Below the pieces are notes generated by a model that was not told the origin of the DNA, did not search any database, and saw only the letters and a program-made list of their open reading frames with translations. From NCBI GenBank assembly GCA_022226955.1, contig CP092079.1, forward strand, positions 1,333,053-1,397,052: a stretch of 64,000 nucleotides of DNA, written 5' to 3'. The translations under genes were made by a program, and so were the position numbers. This stretch comes from Nitrospira sp. GTDB taxonomy: Bacteria; Nitrospirota; Nitrospiria; Nitrospirales; Nitrospiraceae. Positions 8,660-18,116 of this stretch are shown in pieces (the stretch's first letter is position 1; every line of letters begins with the position of its first letter).

Positions 8660-10297
8660 TTACGCCAATACAGCCGGTGCGGCAAGCCGAGCCGCATGAT
8701 GCAGCGCATCAAGTCGGGACGCATGATGATGGCCGGCCGGCACCAGCCGCAAAATACCCAGCCCGTCCAGCACCTCAGTCACAGTGGGCTGCATGCCCAC
8801 AAGGATAAGATGCTGACGATGAGCCTCAACCATGCGAATCATATCCTCGACCGCCAGCGCAGCCGTCCCATCGATTGTCGGCACTGTCGATAGGTCCAGC
8901 ACCACTACGGAGAAACTGCCCCACCCCGACACCCCCTCCAAGCGGCGCACCATAGCCTTGGCCGATCCGAAGCTCATTGGACCGTCGATGTGAATCAGCA
9001 CGATCCGGCCCTCATGCGGCCTCAGCACCGCCGCTTCTTCATTCGTCAGCGGCGATTCCGGAGTCTGGCCGGTAATAATCTGCAAGTTCATCAACTCGAG
9101 ATCCGACATCCGCTTGACGAACAACACGCTCGCCAAGACCAAGCCGACGCCCACGGCCATGATGAGATCCGCCAGCACCGTCATCGCGCAGACGACCGCC
9201 ATGATCGTGACATCGGCGCGCGGCGCCTGCATGATGTGCCTGAGCATGCGCCAATCGATAATATCGACGCCCACCTTCACGAGAATCCCCGCCAGCACGG
9301 CAAGCGGAATCCGCTCCGCCAGCGGCCCCAAGCCCAAAAGCACCGCCAGCAAAATCAATGCGTGCAGCGCGCCAGAAAGAGGCGTTCTCCCGCCGGTCCG
9401 AATATTGATGACCGAGCGCATCGTAGCGCCCGCTCCAGGCAGCCCACCGAACAGGCCAGCCACGGCATTGCCGATCCCCTGCCCGATCAACTCACGGTTG
9501 GAGTCATGGTGTGTGCGCGTCATGTTATCGCAGACCAGCGACGTCAATAGACTATCGATACTGCCAAGCAGCGCCAAAACAATCGCCTGCCCGATCACGA
9601 TCTGCACGGCGTCAAGACGCAATGCCGGCAGCACTGGCATGGGAAACGTCGTCGGGATCTCGCCGATCACCGGCGCGCTGGAAAACACCAATACGCCCAG
9701 CACCGTCCCAACAACCAATGCGAGCAATGGAGGCGGAACGATTTTACCCACAGACTCCGGAGTCGCGGCCACGATTACCAGCGACAGCAGGCCGAGCGCC
9801 AGTGCATCGAATACGGGGTTCATCACAAGCGGCGGCAGCATGGCTATCGTGGCAAGGACGCTTCCAGACTGGGCCCCATGGCCGACCAGCGGAGCAACTT
9901 GGAGAATAATGATGATCGCACCGATCCCGCTCATAAAACCAGAGATCACGGGGTACGGCATCAAACTGATGTAGCGCCCGACCCCGCTCAATCCAAGCAG
10001 AATCTGCAACCCGCCACCCAAGATGACCGCTGAAAACGCCAGCGCCGGCTCCTGGCTGAACTGGACGATGAGCCCGGCCATGACGACCGTCATCGGCCCC
10101 GTGGGACCCGAGACCTGCGCAGGAGTGCCGCCGAACAACGCGGCAAAGAACCCGACGAAAATCGCCCCGTACAAACCGGCAATCGCCCCGGCGCCGGACG
10201 CCACCCCAAAGGCAAGCGCCAACGGCAGCGCGACAACGGCGGCGACAACCCCGCCGGCAAGATCCCCGCGAAGATGAGTGAACGACAAACCCTGCAT
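8660..10297 (-). CDS. SulP-family anion transporter with STAS domain
   Basis: This integral membrane protein of about 545 residues has the SulP N-terminal signature (LRGDLAGGVVAAVVALPLAL) and about ten or more membrane segments. A C-terminal cytoplasmic STAS domain contains VVLDLSTVPTIDGTAAL. SulP proteins move sulfate, bicarbonate or other anions, usually with Na+ or H+. I chose ATG 10297, preceded by TAGGTG at 8 bases. A GTG at 10306 with GAGG upstream is nearly as good. The longer frame to 10393 adds unlikely residues. Substrate cannot be told from sequence. Bicarbonate would suit an autotroph, and sulfate would suit the sulfite-oxidising genes elsewhere in the window. Confidence 0.9.
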   Translation of the reverse strand: MQGLSFTHLRGDLAGGVVAAVVALPLALAFGVASGAGAIAGLYGAIFVGFFAALFGGTPAQVSGPTGPMTVVMAGLIVQFSQEPALAFSAVILGGGLQILLGLSGVGRYISLMPYPVISGFMSGIGAIIIILQVAPLVGHGAQSGSVLATIAMLPPLVMNPVFDALALGLLSLVIVAATPESVGKIVPPPLLALVVGTVLGVLVFSSAPVIGEIPTTFPMPVLPALRLDAVQIVIGQAIVLALLGSIDSLLTSLVCDNMTRTHHDSNRELIGQGIGNAVAGLFGGLPGAGATMRSVINIRTGGRTPLSGALHALILLAVLLGLGPLAERIPLAVLAGILVKVGVDIIDWRMLRHIMQAPRADVTIMAVVCAMTVLADLIMAVGVGLVLASVLFVKRMSDLELMNLQIITGQTPESPLTNEEAAVLRPHEGRIVLIHIDGPMSFGSAKAMVRRLEGVSGWGSFSVVVLDLSTVPTIDGTAALAVEDMIRMVEAHRQHLILVGMQPTVTEVLDGLGILRLVPAGHHHASRLDALHHAARLAAPAVLA

Positions 10298-10306
10298 GAT
10301 CGACAC

Positions 10307-10620
10307 ACCTAACCTCTTTTTATAAGACCCTCGGATGAAACAGCCGTCACAAATCGGCGGGCGGGATTCTATCAAAAGAAACCCGTTGCACAAATACGCG
10401 GCGCCGCCTCTTCAAATTCGTCCAGGCAGCGCGCCGACACTCAATCCGGGCCATGCTTCTTCCACGCATCACCTCATCCCATAGGACCAGCTCAAAAAAA
10501 CGTCTCACCTATTTTGTTATGCTTTCCTGATCCCAACAGACTCTGCTTATTCGACCCCTTTACGGCAGCTCCCACAATGGACCCGAGAGCCTCCTCTTCA
10601 TTTTCAGTTATAGTACGTCC
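10307..10620. other. Divergent intergenic region
   Basis: These 314 bases lie between the SulP gene (minus) and the transglycosylase-like gene (plus). Promoters for both should lie here. A poly-A run (10494-10500) and a TTTTGTTATGCTTT stretch near 10511-10525 are the only AT-rich elements. I see no gene. Confidence 0.4.
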
Positions 10621-11523
10621 ATGCCGCCTCGATCCCATCGCCGTAACGCCCGATCGCCTCGCCGCAGCGCGGGACGGTCCCGCCGGCGCTCGCGGTTGGC
10701 CGCATCGCGCCAATTCGCGCAATCCCGCTGGCGCGAGTGCCGAATGTTCTTTCGCGCGCTGGGAAAAACGACACTCGCAGTGCGCATCGTCGTCAGCGTG
10801 GCGTTACTGATCGTCCTCTGGCTGGCGGTAAATTGGACCTACCACGCGATCCTCAAACCGACCGAGGTGCTGTTTCCCCTGGACAATGCGCTCGACAAAA
10901 GTCCGGCAACAACCTGGCAAGAATACGGCGCGCTTTTCCGTGAGCATTCGACCGCCGTCATCACACCCGAATTGCTCGCGGCCTTGGCCCAAAGCGAAGG
11001 CGCGGGCAATCCCGTGGCGCGGACCTACTGGCGATGGCGTGCCTCCTGGAATCCCTTGGAGTGGTATCAACCGGCCTCGAGCGCGGTGGGCATGTACCAG
11101 CTCACCGACGGCACGTTTCAACTGGCGAAGCGCTATTGCATTCACGATCACGAGGTGGTCGAAGACGGCCGCTGGCAGAACTTCCAGTCCTGCTGGTTCA
11201 ACAGCCTCTACTCCCGCGTCGTGCCGAGTCATGCGATCGAGATGACCGCCGCGCTCCTCGACCGCAACGTCGCCTGCGCAATCGGCCACCGGCGGACGAC
11301 CTCACTGTCCCTTCAAAAGAAGCAAGACCTCGCCGCCATCATCCATCTCTGCGGAGCGGGAGCCGGCCAGGATTACGCCAGGCGCGGATTCCGGTTGCTC
11401 CCTCGCCAGCGTTGCGGCGACCACGACCTGTCGCTCTACCTCGCACGCATTAACGGATTGAAACGGCAATTCGCCCATCTGTCGTCCGGCGGCAAAGAGC
11501 TGCGGCCCGCCAAATCCCGCTGA
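10621..11523 (+). CDS. Membrane-anchored lytic transglycosylase-like protein
   Basis: The product has an Arg-rich N-terminus (1-41), one membrane helix at about 52-72, then a lysozyme-like domain. The candidate catalytic Glu126 lies in LLAALAQSEGAGNP, followed by SSAVGMYQLTDGTF, the pattern of SLT-type transglycosylases that cleave peptidoglycan. The domain would sit in the periplasm. The start is uncertain: ATG 10621 includes the Arg-rich segment, while ATG 10744 begins just before the membrane helix, and neither has a good ribosome site. Cys pairs in the second half could form disulfides. The gene converges with the MFS gene downstream. Confidence 0.8.
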   Translation: MPPRSHRRNARSPRRSAGRSRRRSRLAASRQFAQSRWRECRMFFRALGKTTLAVRIVVSVALLIVLWLAVNWTYHAILKPTEVLFPLDNALDKSPATTWQEYGALFREHSTAVITPELLAALAQSEGAGNPVARTYWRWRASWNPLEWYQPASSAVGMYQLTDGTFQLAKRYCIHDHEVVEDGRWQNFQSCWFNSLYSRVVPSHAIEMTAALLDRNVACAIGHRRTTSLSLQKKQDLAAIIHLCGAGAGQDYARRGFRLLPRQRCGDHDLSLYLARINGLKRQFAHLSSGGKELRPAKSR

Positions 11524-11553
11524 CCGCAACACATTCGCCTGCGCTCGACGTAG

Positions 11554-12783
11554 TTAACGCTGCACTCGCGTGACCCGCCAGGCGAGGCCTGCCCCGGTCA
11601 GCAGCAGACAGGCGGCGAGAAAAAACGGCGCGCCAGGAATCTGCCATCCGGTTTGCGCCCCAATGAAGTGGGCGAAAATCTGCGTGAACAGCGTCGGCCC
11701 GATCAAACCGGTAATTCCGTTGACACTCGCCATCGCCCCCTGCAACCGGCCTTGCTCAGACCCACTGACGCGGCGCGTCATCAAGGCCTGAGTCGCCGGA
11801 CCGGCGAGTCCCCAGAACGCCATGATCGGAATGCCCAGGCAGAAGATCCAGCCCTGCGGCGCAATGCCATAGATCGCAAACCCAGTCACACCGCAGAGCA
11901 GCCCTGCCAGCAACGTCGTGCGTTCCCCAAAGCGCGCGGTAAGCGGCCGGATCAACAGCCCCTGGACAATCATCGCCGCCAGACCGACCCCGGCAAGCAT
12001 CAGCCCCACGCTCGCCGTATCCCATCCATAGCGATAGCTCATGTATAGCACCGCGGTGCTCGGCAACACCGCATGCGCGAGATAGCCGAGGAAGGCGACG
12101 GTCGCCAGCCCAAACAATTCATGATGCGATCGCAGCAGCGCCAGCGCGCCGACCGGATTCGCCCGCTTCCAGGCAAAGGCCGCCCGCCGCTCCGGCGGCA
12201 ACGATTCGGGCAGCACGAAGAAACCGTAGCAGGCATTCAGCAGACTGAGCATCGCGGCGCCCCAGAACGGCAGCCGCGGATCGATCGCGCCGAGCCATCC
12301 TCCCAGCGCCGGGCCGAGGATAAACCCGAGGCCGAACACCATCCCGATCTTGCCAAACGCCGCCGCCCGCTGCGCCGGCGGCGTCACATCGGACATATAG
12401 GCGCCGGCCGTGCTGAAACTCGACGCCGCCATCCCGGCAATCGCCCGTCCGGCGAACAACCAGGCCAGATTCGGCGCCAGCGCCATCAGCATGTAGTCGA
12501 GGCCCAGTCCAATGTTCGACAACAACACGACCGGCCGCCGGCCAAACCGGTCGGACAACGCGCCCTGAATGGGCGAACAGACAAACTGCATCAACGCCCA
12601 GACCGTCCCCATATAGCCGAAGATTTCCGCCGCGCGTGCCGTGTCGCCCGCCAGGAACTCTTCGACCAGCTTCGGCAACACCGGAATCACAATGCCGAAC
12701 GACAGCATGTCGAGAAACACGGTAAAGAGGATGAAGAGCGCCGCGGCCTGGCGCGGTTGAGCGGTTGTCGCGTGGTCAGTCAT
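11554..12783 (-). CDS. MFS transporter, TetA-like
   Basis: This 409-residue major-facilitator protein has twelve predicted membrane segments. MFS motif A (GALSDRFGRRPV) lies between helices 2 and 3, and the start LFTVFLDMLSFGIVIPVLP is typical of the TetA/class H+ antiporter group. Family members export tetracycline or other small molecules in exchange for protons. The sequence does not show that this one confers drug resistance. It sits downstream of the lipoprotein/outer-membrane pair in the same direction, with a gap of 53 bases. Confidence 0.85.
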   Translation of the reverse strand: MTDHATTAQPRQAAALFILFTVFLDMLSFGIVIPVLPKLVEEFLAGDTARAAEIFGYMGTVWALMQFVCSPIQGALSDRFGRRPVVLLSNIGLGLDYMLMALAPNLAWLFAGRAIAGMAASSFSTAGAYMSDVTPPAQRAAAFGKIGMVFGLGFILGPALGGWLGAIDPRLPFWGAAMLSLLNACYGFFVLPESLPPERRAAFAWKRANPVGALALLRSHHELFGLATVAFLGYLAHAVLPSTAVLYMSYRYGWDTASVGLMLAGVGLAAMIVQGLLIRPLTARFGERTTLLAGLLCGVTGFAIYGIAPQGWIFCLGIPIMAFWGLAGPATQALMTRRVSGSEQGRLQGAMASVNGITGLIGPTLFTQIFAHFIGAQTGWQIPGAPFFLAACLLLTGAGLAWRVTRVQR

Positions 12784-12836
12784 GGCGGCGCATTCTAGCA
12801 GGCAGAGAGAGGAGCAGGCACTGCAATCGGAATCCG

Positions 12837-13622
12837 TTAGAATCCAACCGACAACCCGATTGTGCCTAACAAGGCCGCGCGATCTGACGGCCCAGAGAAC
12901 TCCGTCCCGAGACCGCCGTCCAGCACCATGCGAGACGTGAGTTGATGTCGCAGACCGATCTCGATGCCGCTGTGATTCCGCTGACCGCGCAGATCCGACT
13001 CTCTGGTGTAGAGACTGGCGATCAACGTGTCGCTGAAGCTCGTCGGATAGCCCAGGGGATAGCTCACCGCCACGACCGCCCGATAGGCGCCGGGCCGCTC
13101 CTGCCCCTGCGGCGACCCAAGGACGGTATAGCCCGCATTGATGTGCGCGCGCAACCGGCCGAACGAACGGGTGAGGATGCCGGTCATTTGCGTATCCACG
13201 CCTTTCGAATTTACCCCGGTGGGCAGATCCACTTCGATCCGGCCCGCAAACGCCGGCAGGTTGATCGTTTCTGTATTGAAATTGTAGAGCACGCCCAGGT
13301 GCAGATCGCCCGACTTGGCCGCGCCGACGAGCGTATGGGGGTCGGAAATGAGATCGCCCTGTATTTCAATCTGCGTATTGTCGAATGCGCCATAGATAAT
13401 CTGCGGCTGAAACGTCACGCGGGTGCGGCCTTCCCGCCGGTCGTTGAAGCGCACGCCGCCTTCCAGGCCGATTTCGCCTTTCGGAATCGCATAGGCGTCT
13501 TCCATTCCGATCGGCCGGTTCGGGTCGAGATTGTCGTGGTCCAGCGCAAAGCCGCGCAGCGGCAACAGTCCGAGCAGCAACGCAAGCATTGTCCCGGCGA
13601 TGTGACGCGCCAGCCGCTTCAA
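12837..13622 (-). CDS. Outer-membrane-type beta-barrel protein
   Basis: I place the start at TTG 13622. It overlaps the stop of the upstream lipoprotein gene (shared TTGA) and has GGGAG 8 bases before it. This gives an excellent signal peptide (KRLARHIAGTMLALLLGLLP, cleavage after GFA) and 261 residues. The longer frame to 13865 runs through the upstream gene. The mature part has alternating strands, repeated Asn/Gly turns and ends in a terminal Phe (TIGLSVGF), as in outer-membrane barrels. It resembles the MetA-pathway/phenol-degradation-type barrel proteins in length and start. A transport or structural role is likely but not specified. Confidence 0.75.
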   Translation of the reverse strand: MKRLARHIAGTMLALLLGLLPLRGFALDHDNLDPNRPIGMEDAYAIPKGEIGLEGGVRFNDRREGRTRVTFQPQIIYGAFDNTQIEIQGDLISDPHTLVGAAKSGDLHLGVLYNFNTETINLPAFAGRIEVDLPTGVNSKGVDTQMTGILTRSFGRLRAHINAGYTVLGSPQGQERPGAYRAVVAVSYPLGYPTSFSDTLIASLYTRESDLRGQRNHSGIEIGLRHQLTSRMVLDGGLGTEFSGPSDRAALLGTIGLSVGF

Positions 13623-14554
13623 TGGCGATGCTCCCGGTCTTGCACGATCATCGGATTCGTGGCATCGGCGCTCGCCAGATAGTAGCGATCCACCAGACGA
13701 TAGATCTCCGCCCGCTTGGCCTCCCAGGTCGGCAGCAGATCGCTCGCCAGGATGTCGCTGATGTTGTCGTGCAGCATGTGGAGATTGTCGAAGATGTCGG
13801 CGATCTCCGGATAACGCGCCGCGAACAACGGACTCAGCTCCGCCGTCAACGGCATGAAGGTCCACTCCACCGGCGGCTGGTCGAGGTAACGCCGATAGGT
13901 CATGAGAATCGGCCGCACCGCTTGCGTCTTGGCCGTGAGATCGCGAGCCGCCTGCAACGGATCGTATACAGCGACTTGCAGATAGTGGTAGGACCAGATC
14001 GTCGCATTGAACAGCGGAAATCGGTGACGGAAGGTTTTGGAATAGGGAAACTGGTCGAGCCGGCGATGGTCCAGCCGCTTCGCCGTCAGCGCGTAGGCGC
14101 TCTCCTGGTAATAGGCCAGCACGTTCCGGATCGCCCGGTCTTTGTCCGGTTCGGCGGAGGCCATGATGTCGTAGGTGGCGCGATGCAGCGCATGCGCTTC
14201 GTCGAAAACATTCTGCGCGCGCCAGGCCAGCTTCATGTATGTCGGGGCGATGGCTTCTTCGTTGGGGTTGAGCCGGGGCTTCGTCGCAATGAACGCCAGG
14301 GTTTCTTTTCTTGCCCGGTCTTCAATGGCCGGCACATCTTTCCCACCGGTTAACAGTAAGTTCTCATAGAGATTGGAATGGCCGAAATCGACCCCATTGA
14401 ACTCGCTGTCGAGCTCGGCCAGATCCTCGCGCAACGCGAAGTTCCACAACGCGCGGTAGTAGAATCGCTTGTCCCGAGGCTCGAACTGGCTGCACCCTGC
14501 CAAGGCAAGCGCGATCATGGCTACTGCCGCAATGGCCCCGATCCGAATGAACAT
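13619..14554 (-). CDS. Putative lipoprotein, function unknown
   Basis: Starting at ATG 14554 (AGGTG 7 bases upstream) gives 311 residues. The lipoprotein signal ends in LALAGC, so Cys about 21 would be lipid-modified. The mature part is mostly helical, with many Tyr, Arg and Asp residues and no catalytic motif that I recognise. It is translationally coupled to the downstream outer-membrane barrel, so the two probably act together at the cell envelope. The first codons of the longer frame (from 14581) lack a ribosome site. Confidence 0.75.
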   Translation of the reverse strand: MFIRIGAIAAVAMIALALAGCSQFEPRDKRFYYRALWNFALREDLAELDSEFNGVDFGHSNLYENLLLTGGKDVPAIEDRARKETLAFIATKPRLNPNEEAIAPTYMKLAWRAQNVFDEAHALHRATYDIMASAEPDKDRAIRNVLAYYQESAYALTAKRLDHRRLDQFPYSKTFRHRFPLFNATIWSYHYLQVAVYDPLQAARDLTAKTQAVRPILMTYRRYLDQPPVEWTFMPLTAELSPLFAARYPEIADIFDNLHMLHDNISDILASDLLPTWEAKRAEIYRLVDRYYLASADATNPMIVQDREHRH

Positions 14555-14778
14555 GTGCCGCACCTCACCAGTCTCTCGCATTCCGGATTCTTGCCTACCC
14601 CTCAGGCATCAACGATAAACCGCGTGCATTCAAAATAACGGATGGAACGACCCGGCGTCTATCGTGCCGTAATGCCCTGACGGATTTTTCTCCCCTTGCG
14701 TCTAGGCGATGCCACCGTTACTCTTTTCGCAGTTTCATCGAAGCAGCACTGACCGATTTTTACCCAGGAGGAAAATAC

Positions 14779-15396
14779 ATGCGCATCGTCGTCGTTGGGG
14801 CAACAGGAACCATCGGGTCCGCAGTCGTCGCCGCCTTGTCCGGGCAACATGATGTCGTCGGCGTCGGACATACGAAGGGCGCGATCCGCGTGGATCTAGC
14901 CTCACTCGAATCCATCGACAAGATGTTTGCCGCCGTTGGAGCGTTCGATGCCCTCGTCTGCGCGGCAGGCCGGGCCGCATTCGGAAGCCTGGAGAACCTG
15001 AAGGATGCGGATTTTCAGCTCGGGCTTTCCAATAAACTCATGGGGCAGGTCAACCTCGTCCGCATTGGCTTGAAACAGATGCGCGACAACGGCTCATTCA
15101 CCCTCACTAGCGGCGTCCTGAGCCGCGAACCCATGAAGGGCAGCGCATCGATCAGCATGGTTAATGCTGGGCTCGAAGGCTTCGTCCGCGCCGCCGCCTT
15201 GGAACTCCCGCGCGGCATTCGCATCAACGTCGTGAGTCCGCCCTGGGTAACCGAGACGTTGATCGCCAGAAAAATGGATTCGTCCGCTGGCTTGCCAGCC
15301 GCCACCGTCGCCCAAGCCTATCTCTCCAGCGTCGAACGCGCCATAACAGGCCAAACAATCGATCCGCGTGTCATTGCAGCCAAGCATGCGGGTTAA
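14779..15396 (+). CDS. Short-chain dehydrogenase/reductase, atypical
   Basis: The 205-residue protein starts with the SDR nucleotide-binding motif VVGATGTIGSAV. It also has the structural CAAGRAAF segment (the NAG-like motif), so the Rossmann fold is clear. Where classical SDRs have YxxxK, this protein reads SMVNAGLEGFVRAA. The catalytic Tyr is missing, as is known in a subgroup of short SDRs. A GGAGGAAAA ribosome site precedes the ATG. It stands as a single gene upstream of the peroxidase. The substrate is unknown. Confidence 0.85.
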   Translation: MRIVVVGATGTIGSAVVAALSGQHDVVGVGHTKGAIRVDLASLESIDKMFAAVGAFDALVCAAGRAAFGSLENLKDADFQLGLSNKLMGQVNLVRIGLKQMRDNGSFTLTSGVLSREPMKGSASISMVNAGLEGFVRAAALELPRGIRINVVSPPWVTETLIARKMDSSAGLPAATVAQAYLSSVERAITGQTIDPRVIAAKHAG

Positions 15397-15491
15397 ACAC
15401 TGAGGATGAGGGCACGCTCCGTGCGACGCCCGAATACATTGTGTCTGTGCTATTCTGGGCGCCATCGGCTTTATCTAGGAGGATTTCTACG

Positions 15492-16568
15492 ATGCGGATC
15501 AGACTAAAACCAGCAGGACTCATCGGAATATTCGGGTTGATCGGGGCAACGGCGCTCTCGCCATTTTCCCACTCAGCTCAGGCCTCGCCGTCCAGCCATG
15601 CCCCTCACGGCACAGTCACCATCGACGGCATCACCGTGCCCGATATCGGGCCGCTGCCGACCGCGATCCCGACACCGTCCACGAACCTGAATTACGCCGC
15701 TAAAATCGAATTGGGCAAGCAACTCTACTTCGACGGCCGCCTGTCGAAGAGCAATGCGATCCCCTGCGCCTTCTGCCACAATCCAGGAACCGGATTCGCC
15801 GACCCCCGGCAGACCTCTATCGGCATCGATGGCGGCGTGGGCGGGCGCCAGTCGCCGACGATCTACAACACCGCCTTTAATCATGTCCAATTCTGGGACG
15901 GGCGCGCGCGCTCGCTCGAAGAGCAGGCCATTGGGCCAATCCATAATCCAGTCGAAATGGGCGAAACGCACGAGAACGTCGTGCGCAAGCTTGGGAAGGT
16001 CAAAGGCTATCAGCAGCAGTTCCAGACTGTCTTCGGATCGGGCGTGAATCTTCAGGATCTCGCCAACGCCCTCGCCGCCTACGAGCGGACAATCATCTCG
16101 ACGAATTCCGCATTCGACAAATATGTGCTGGGAGACCCCAAAGCCATGGATGAAACCGCCGTCAGAGGCATGGCTCTCTTCAAGGGAAAGGCCCGCTGCA
16201 TCCTCTGCCACAACGGTTCCAACTTCACCGACAACCAATTCCACAATCTGGGTGTGCCACAAGTCGGCCCGGCGAAAGAAGACCTCGGACGTTATGACGT
16301 GACGCGGGCGGAGAAGGACAAAGGCGCCTTCAAAACTCCAACGCTGCGCAGCATCACAGAGACCGCGCCCTACATGCACGACGGCGCCTTCAAGACACTC
16401 GAAGAAGTCGTGGACTTTCTGAACGAGGGGGGCGGAGCCAATCAGAATCTCAGCGCTCTCGTGAAGCCGCTGAACCTGACACCTGAAGAAAAGACCGACC
16501 TTGTGGCGTTTCTCAAATCGCTCACAGGAGAATCGGTCAAATTCCAAATGCCTAAGCTCCCGAAGTAG
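15492..16568 (+). CDS. Diheme cytochrome c peroxidase (MauG/CcpA family)
   Basis: This periplasmic enzyme reduces hydrogen peroxide with electrons from small cytochromes. ATG 15492 follows AGGAGG and begins a signal peptide (cleavage near SAQA-S, residue 30). Two c-heme sites are present, CAFCH at residues 92-96 and CILCH at 236-240. The interdomain signature, with GRQSPTIYNTAF and FWDGRARSLEEQA, is typical of the family. At 358 residues it has normal length. It fits a lineage with many periplasmic cytochromes. A MauG-like oxidase role is the main alternative. Confidence 0.9.
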   Translation: MRIRLKPAGLIGIFGLIGATALSPFSHSAQASPSSHAPHGTVTIDGITVPDIGPLPTAIPTPSTNLNYAAKIELGKQLYFDGRLSKSNAIPCAFCHNPGTGFADPRQTSIGIDGGVGGRQSPTIYNTAFNHVQFWDGRARSLEEQAIGPIHNPVEMGETHENVVRKLGKVKGYQQQFQTVFGSGVNLQDLANALAAYERTIISTNSAFDKYVLGDPKAMDETAVRGMALFKGKARCILCHNGSNFTDNQFHNLGVPQVGPAKEDLGRYDVTRAEKDKGAFKTPTLRSITETAPYMHDGAFKTLEEVVDFLNEGGGANQNLSALVKPLNLTPEEKTDLVAFLKSLTGESVKFQMPKLPK

Positions 16569-16622
16569 CGCAGCCTTCACGATTGCAGTCATGCTACTTG
16601 CATCGAAAAGCATGCATCGATG

Positions 16623-18116
16623 TTAATCGGGGGTAGTCGCCAGGCGGTCGAGCAGCAGGCGGAAATCTGGGCGGCTGAGATAGCGTTGGAACGAGGAATC
16701 GGTACGGGGATCCGGCAGACCTTCGCCAGGATTCCCGTACTGTCGATAGCGGAACGCCACTGCCAATGAACGCATCGCCTCATCGGGTGCGTTCATTTCG
16801 GCATAGGTGCAGGCAAGATTGTAATGGAACATCGGATATTGAGGATCGCTCCTGAGACCATATTCAAACATCGCTTTGGCCTCGGCGAGCCGCCCGGTCA
16901 GGCCATAGGCCATGCCTAAATTGTCGACGAGGACACGCCAATAGACGACAGGAAGCCGACGGGAGATTTTCTCCATCTCGAGCGCTGACCGGTACCAAGG
17001 AATGGCTCGCGCGTACTGGCTTTGGACATAGTGCGCATTGCCTTTTTTAAACAAGTTGAAGCTGGATGGCCTGTTGGCGGCTGGCGCGGACAACAATCCA
17101 CTCTCGCTTCTCTGAAAGGTTGCACGCATATGACTTCCCGAGGAATAACGGTCGCGCCCTGATGCAGGGGCGCCGACGGTCGAACGCTTTTGCCCTGTCA
17201 CAAGATACGCATGATCGACGATGTCCATGACGACACCGGCTTGCAGCAACTCATCTGAGGTCGGAATCCACAGATCGTAGGCCGGGACCCCCATCGCCTT
17301 GTCCACAAACGAAACCTCCACACCTTGTGAGAGCATGTAGGCTCGGCTACGCTCATTCTCCCGATGGGCAGCAACCTCCGGCATGCCCGGGAAATATCCG
17401 CGGTGGAATCCCAGACTCGCATCCTTGTGCAAGAACCGCTGGCCGCCGGCCAGGAAAATCCTGATGCATGCGCTCTGGCAGCGCCCAGTGACGTACGTAG
17501 AGAGTCCGATCTGCTCCACCAGCGCTTGAACCTTTGTCGCTTCCGCCAATAAGCCGCCATGAGAATTCAATCCAATGACTTCCACGCCCGGAGTGTGCTT
17601 GAGGTGGTGAGCCACAGTCTGCACGAGGCCGACGCCAATGCCCCCCTCAATATGCAACATATGTCCGTCTTCTGAGAACGAGACCCTGTACCGATAGTCT
17701 TCTGTGGCGACCGCGATTTTCCCTTGTTCGAAATACATGGGCGCCCAATATGGGACCGTGATGAGCATGGCCAGGAGGCACAGGACGATCAGCCCTTGAG
17801 TTGCGCGGCCCCAAAACCAACCTGAACAGCTCGACAGATACTGCCGTGCGGCCCTCCATAATCCCACCGTTTGCCAGGGATGAATCACAAACATATGAAG
17901 AAAAAGCGCGCTGGTATAGAGCCGAAAAACTAGCAGCGGAGACGCAGTGGCCTCTTGGCGAGAGGCAAAAAACTGTTGGACAAGGCCGAAAAACGCATCG
18001 ACAAGAACGTTGGTCAGCCAAAAGGAATGGGCCAGAGACAACTCACCTCGCCAATATCGCACGACATAGCGAACGATCGCTATTGGTCGAGGCCCGCGAG
18101 GCTTTACTGAATACAT
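16623..18116 (-). CDS. Membrane protein fusing a ClpP-fold (COG3904-like) domain and TPR repeats
   Basis: The 497-residue protein starts with membrane segments, including a clear helix at about 106-126. A ClpP/crotonase-like domain follows: GLNSHGG at 182-188, then GRCQSACIRIFLAGG with Ser215, and LGFHRG with His238. This is the pattern of COG3904 periplasmic proteins, so Ser215 and His238 are candidate catalytic residues. The last third (about 350-470) contains TPR-like helical repeats. The domain combination suggests a periplasmic protease or binding protein that docks partners through TPRs. Peptidase activity is unproven. The gene is monocistronic. Confidence 0.7.
   Translation of the reverse strand: MYSVKPRGPRPIAIVRYVVRYWRGELSLAHSFWLTNVLVDAFFGLVQQFFASRQEATASPLLVFRLYTSALFLHMFVIHPWQTVGLWRAARQYLSSCSGWFWGRATQGLIVLCLLAMLITVPYWAPMYFEQGKIAVATEDYRYRVSFSEDGHMLHIEGGIGVGLVQTVAHHLKHTPGVEVIGLNSHGGLLAEATKVQALVEQIGLSTYVTGRCQSACIRIFLAGGQRFLHKDASLGFHRGYFPGMPEVAAHRENERSRAYMLSQGVEVSFVDKAMGVPAYDLWIPTSDELLQAGVVMDIVDHAYLVTGQKRSTVGAPASGRDRYSSGSHMRATFQRSESGLLSAPAANRPSSFNLFKKGNAHYVQSQYARAIPWYRSALEMEKISRRLPVVYWRVLVDNLGMAYGLTGRLAEAKAMFEYGLRSDPQYPMFHYNLACTYAEMNAPDEAMRSLAVAFRYRQYGNPGEGLPDPRTDSSFQRYLSRPDFRLLLDRLATTPD

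Noticed and set aside
11302-11532. Minus-strand frame at the end of the transglycosylase-like gene
   Set aside because: Shadow frame without initiation signals.
11554-12783. Reading the TetA-like pump as a tetracycline-resistance gene
   Set aside because: Family similarity alone does not show resistance; kept as a general MFS exporter.
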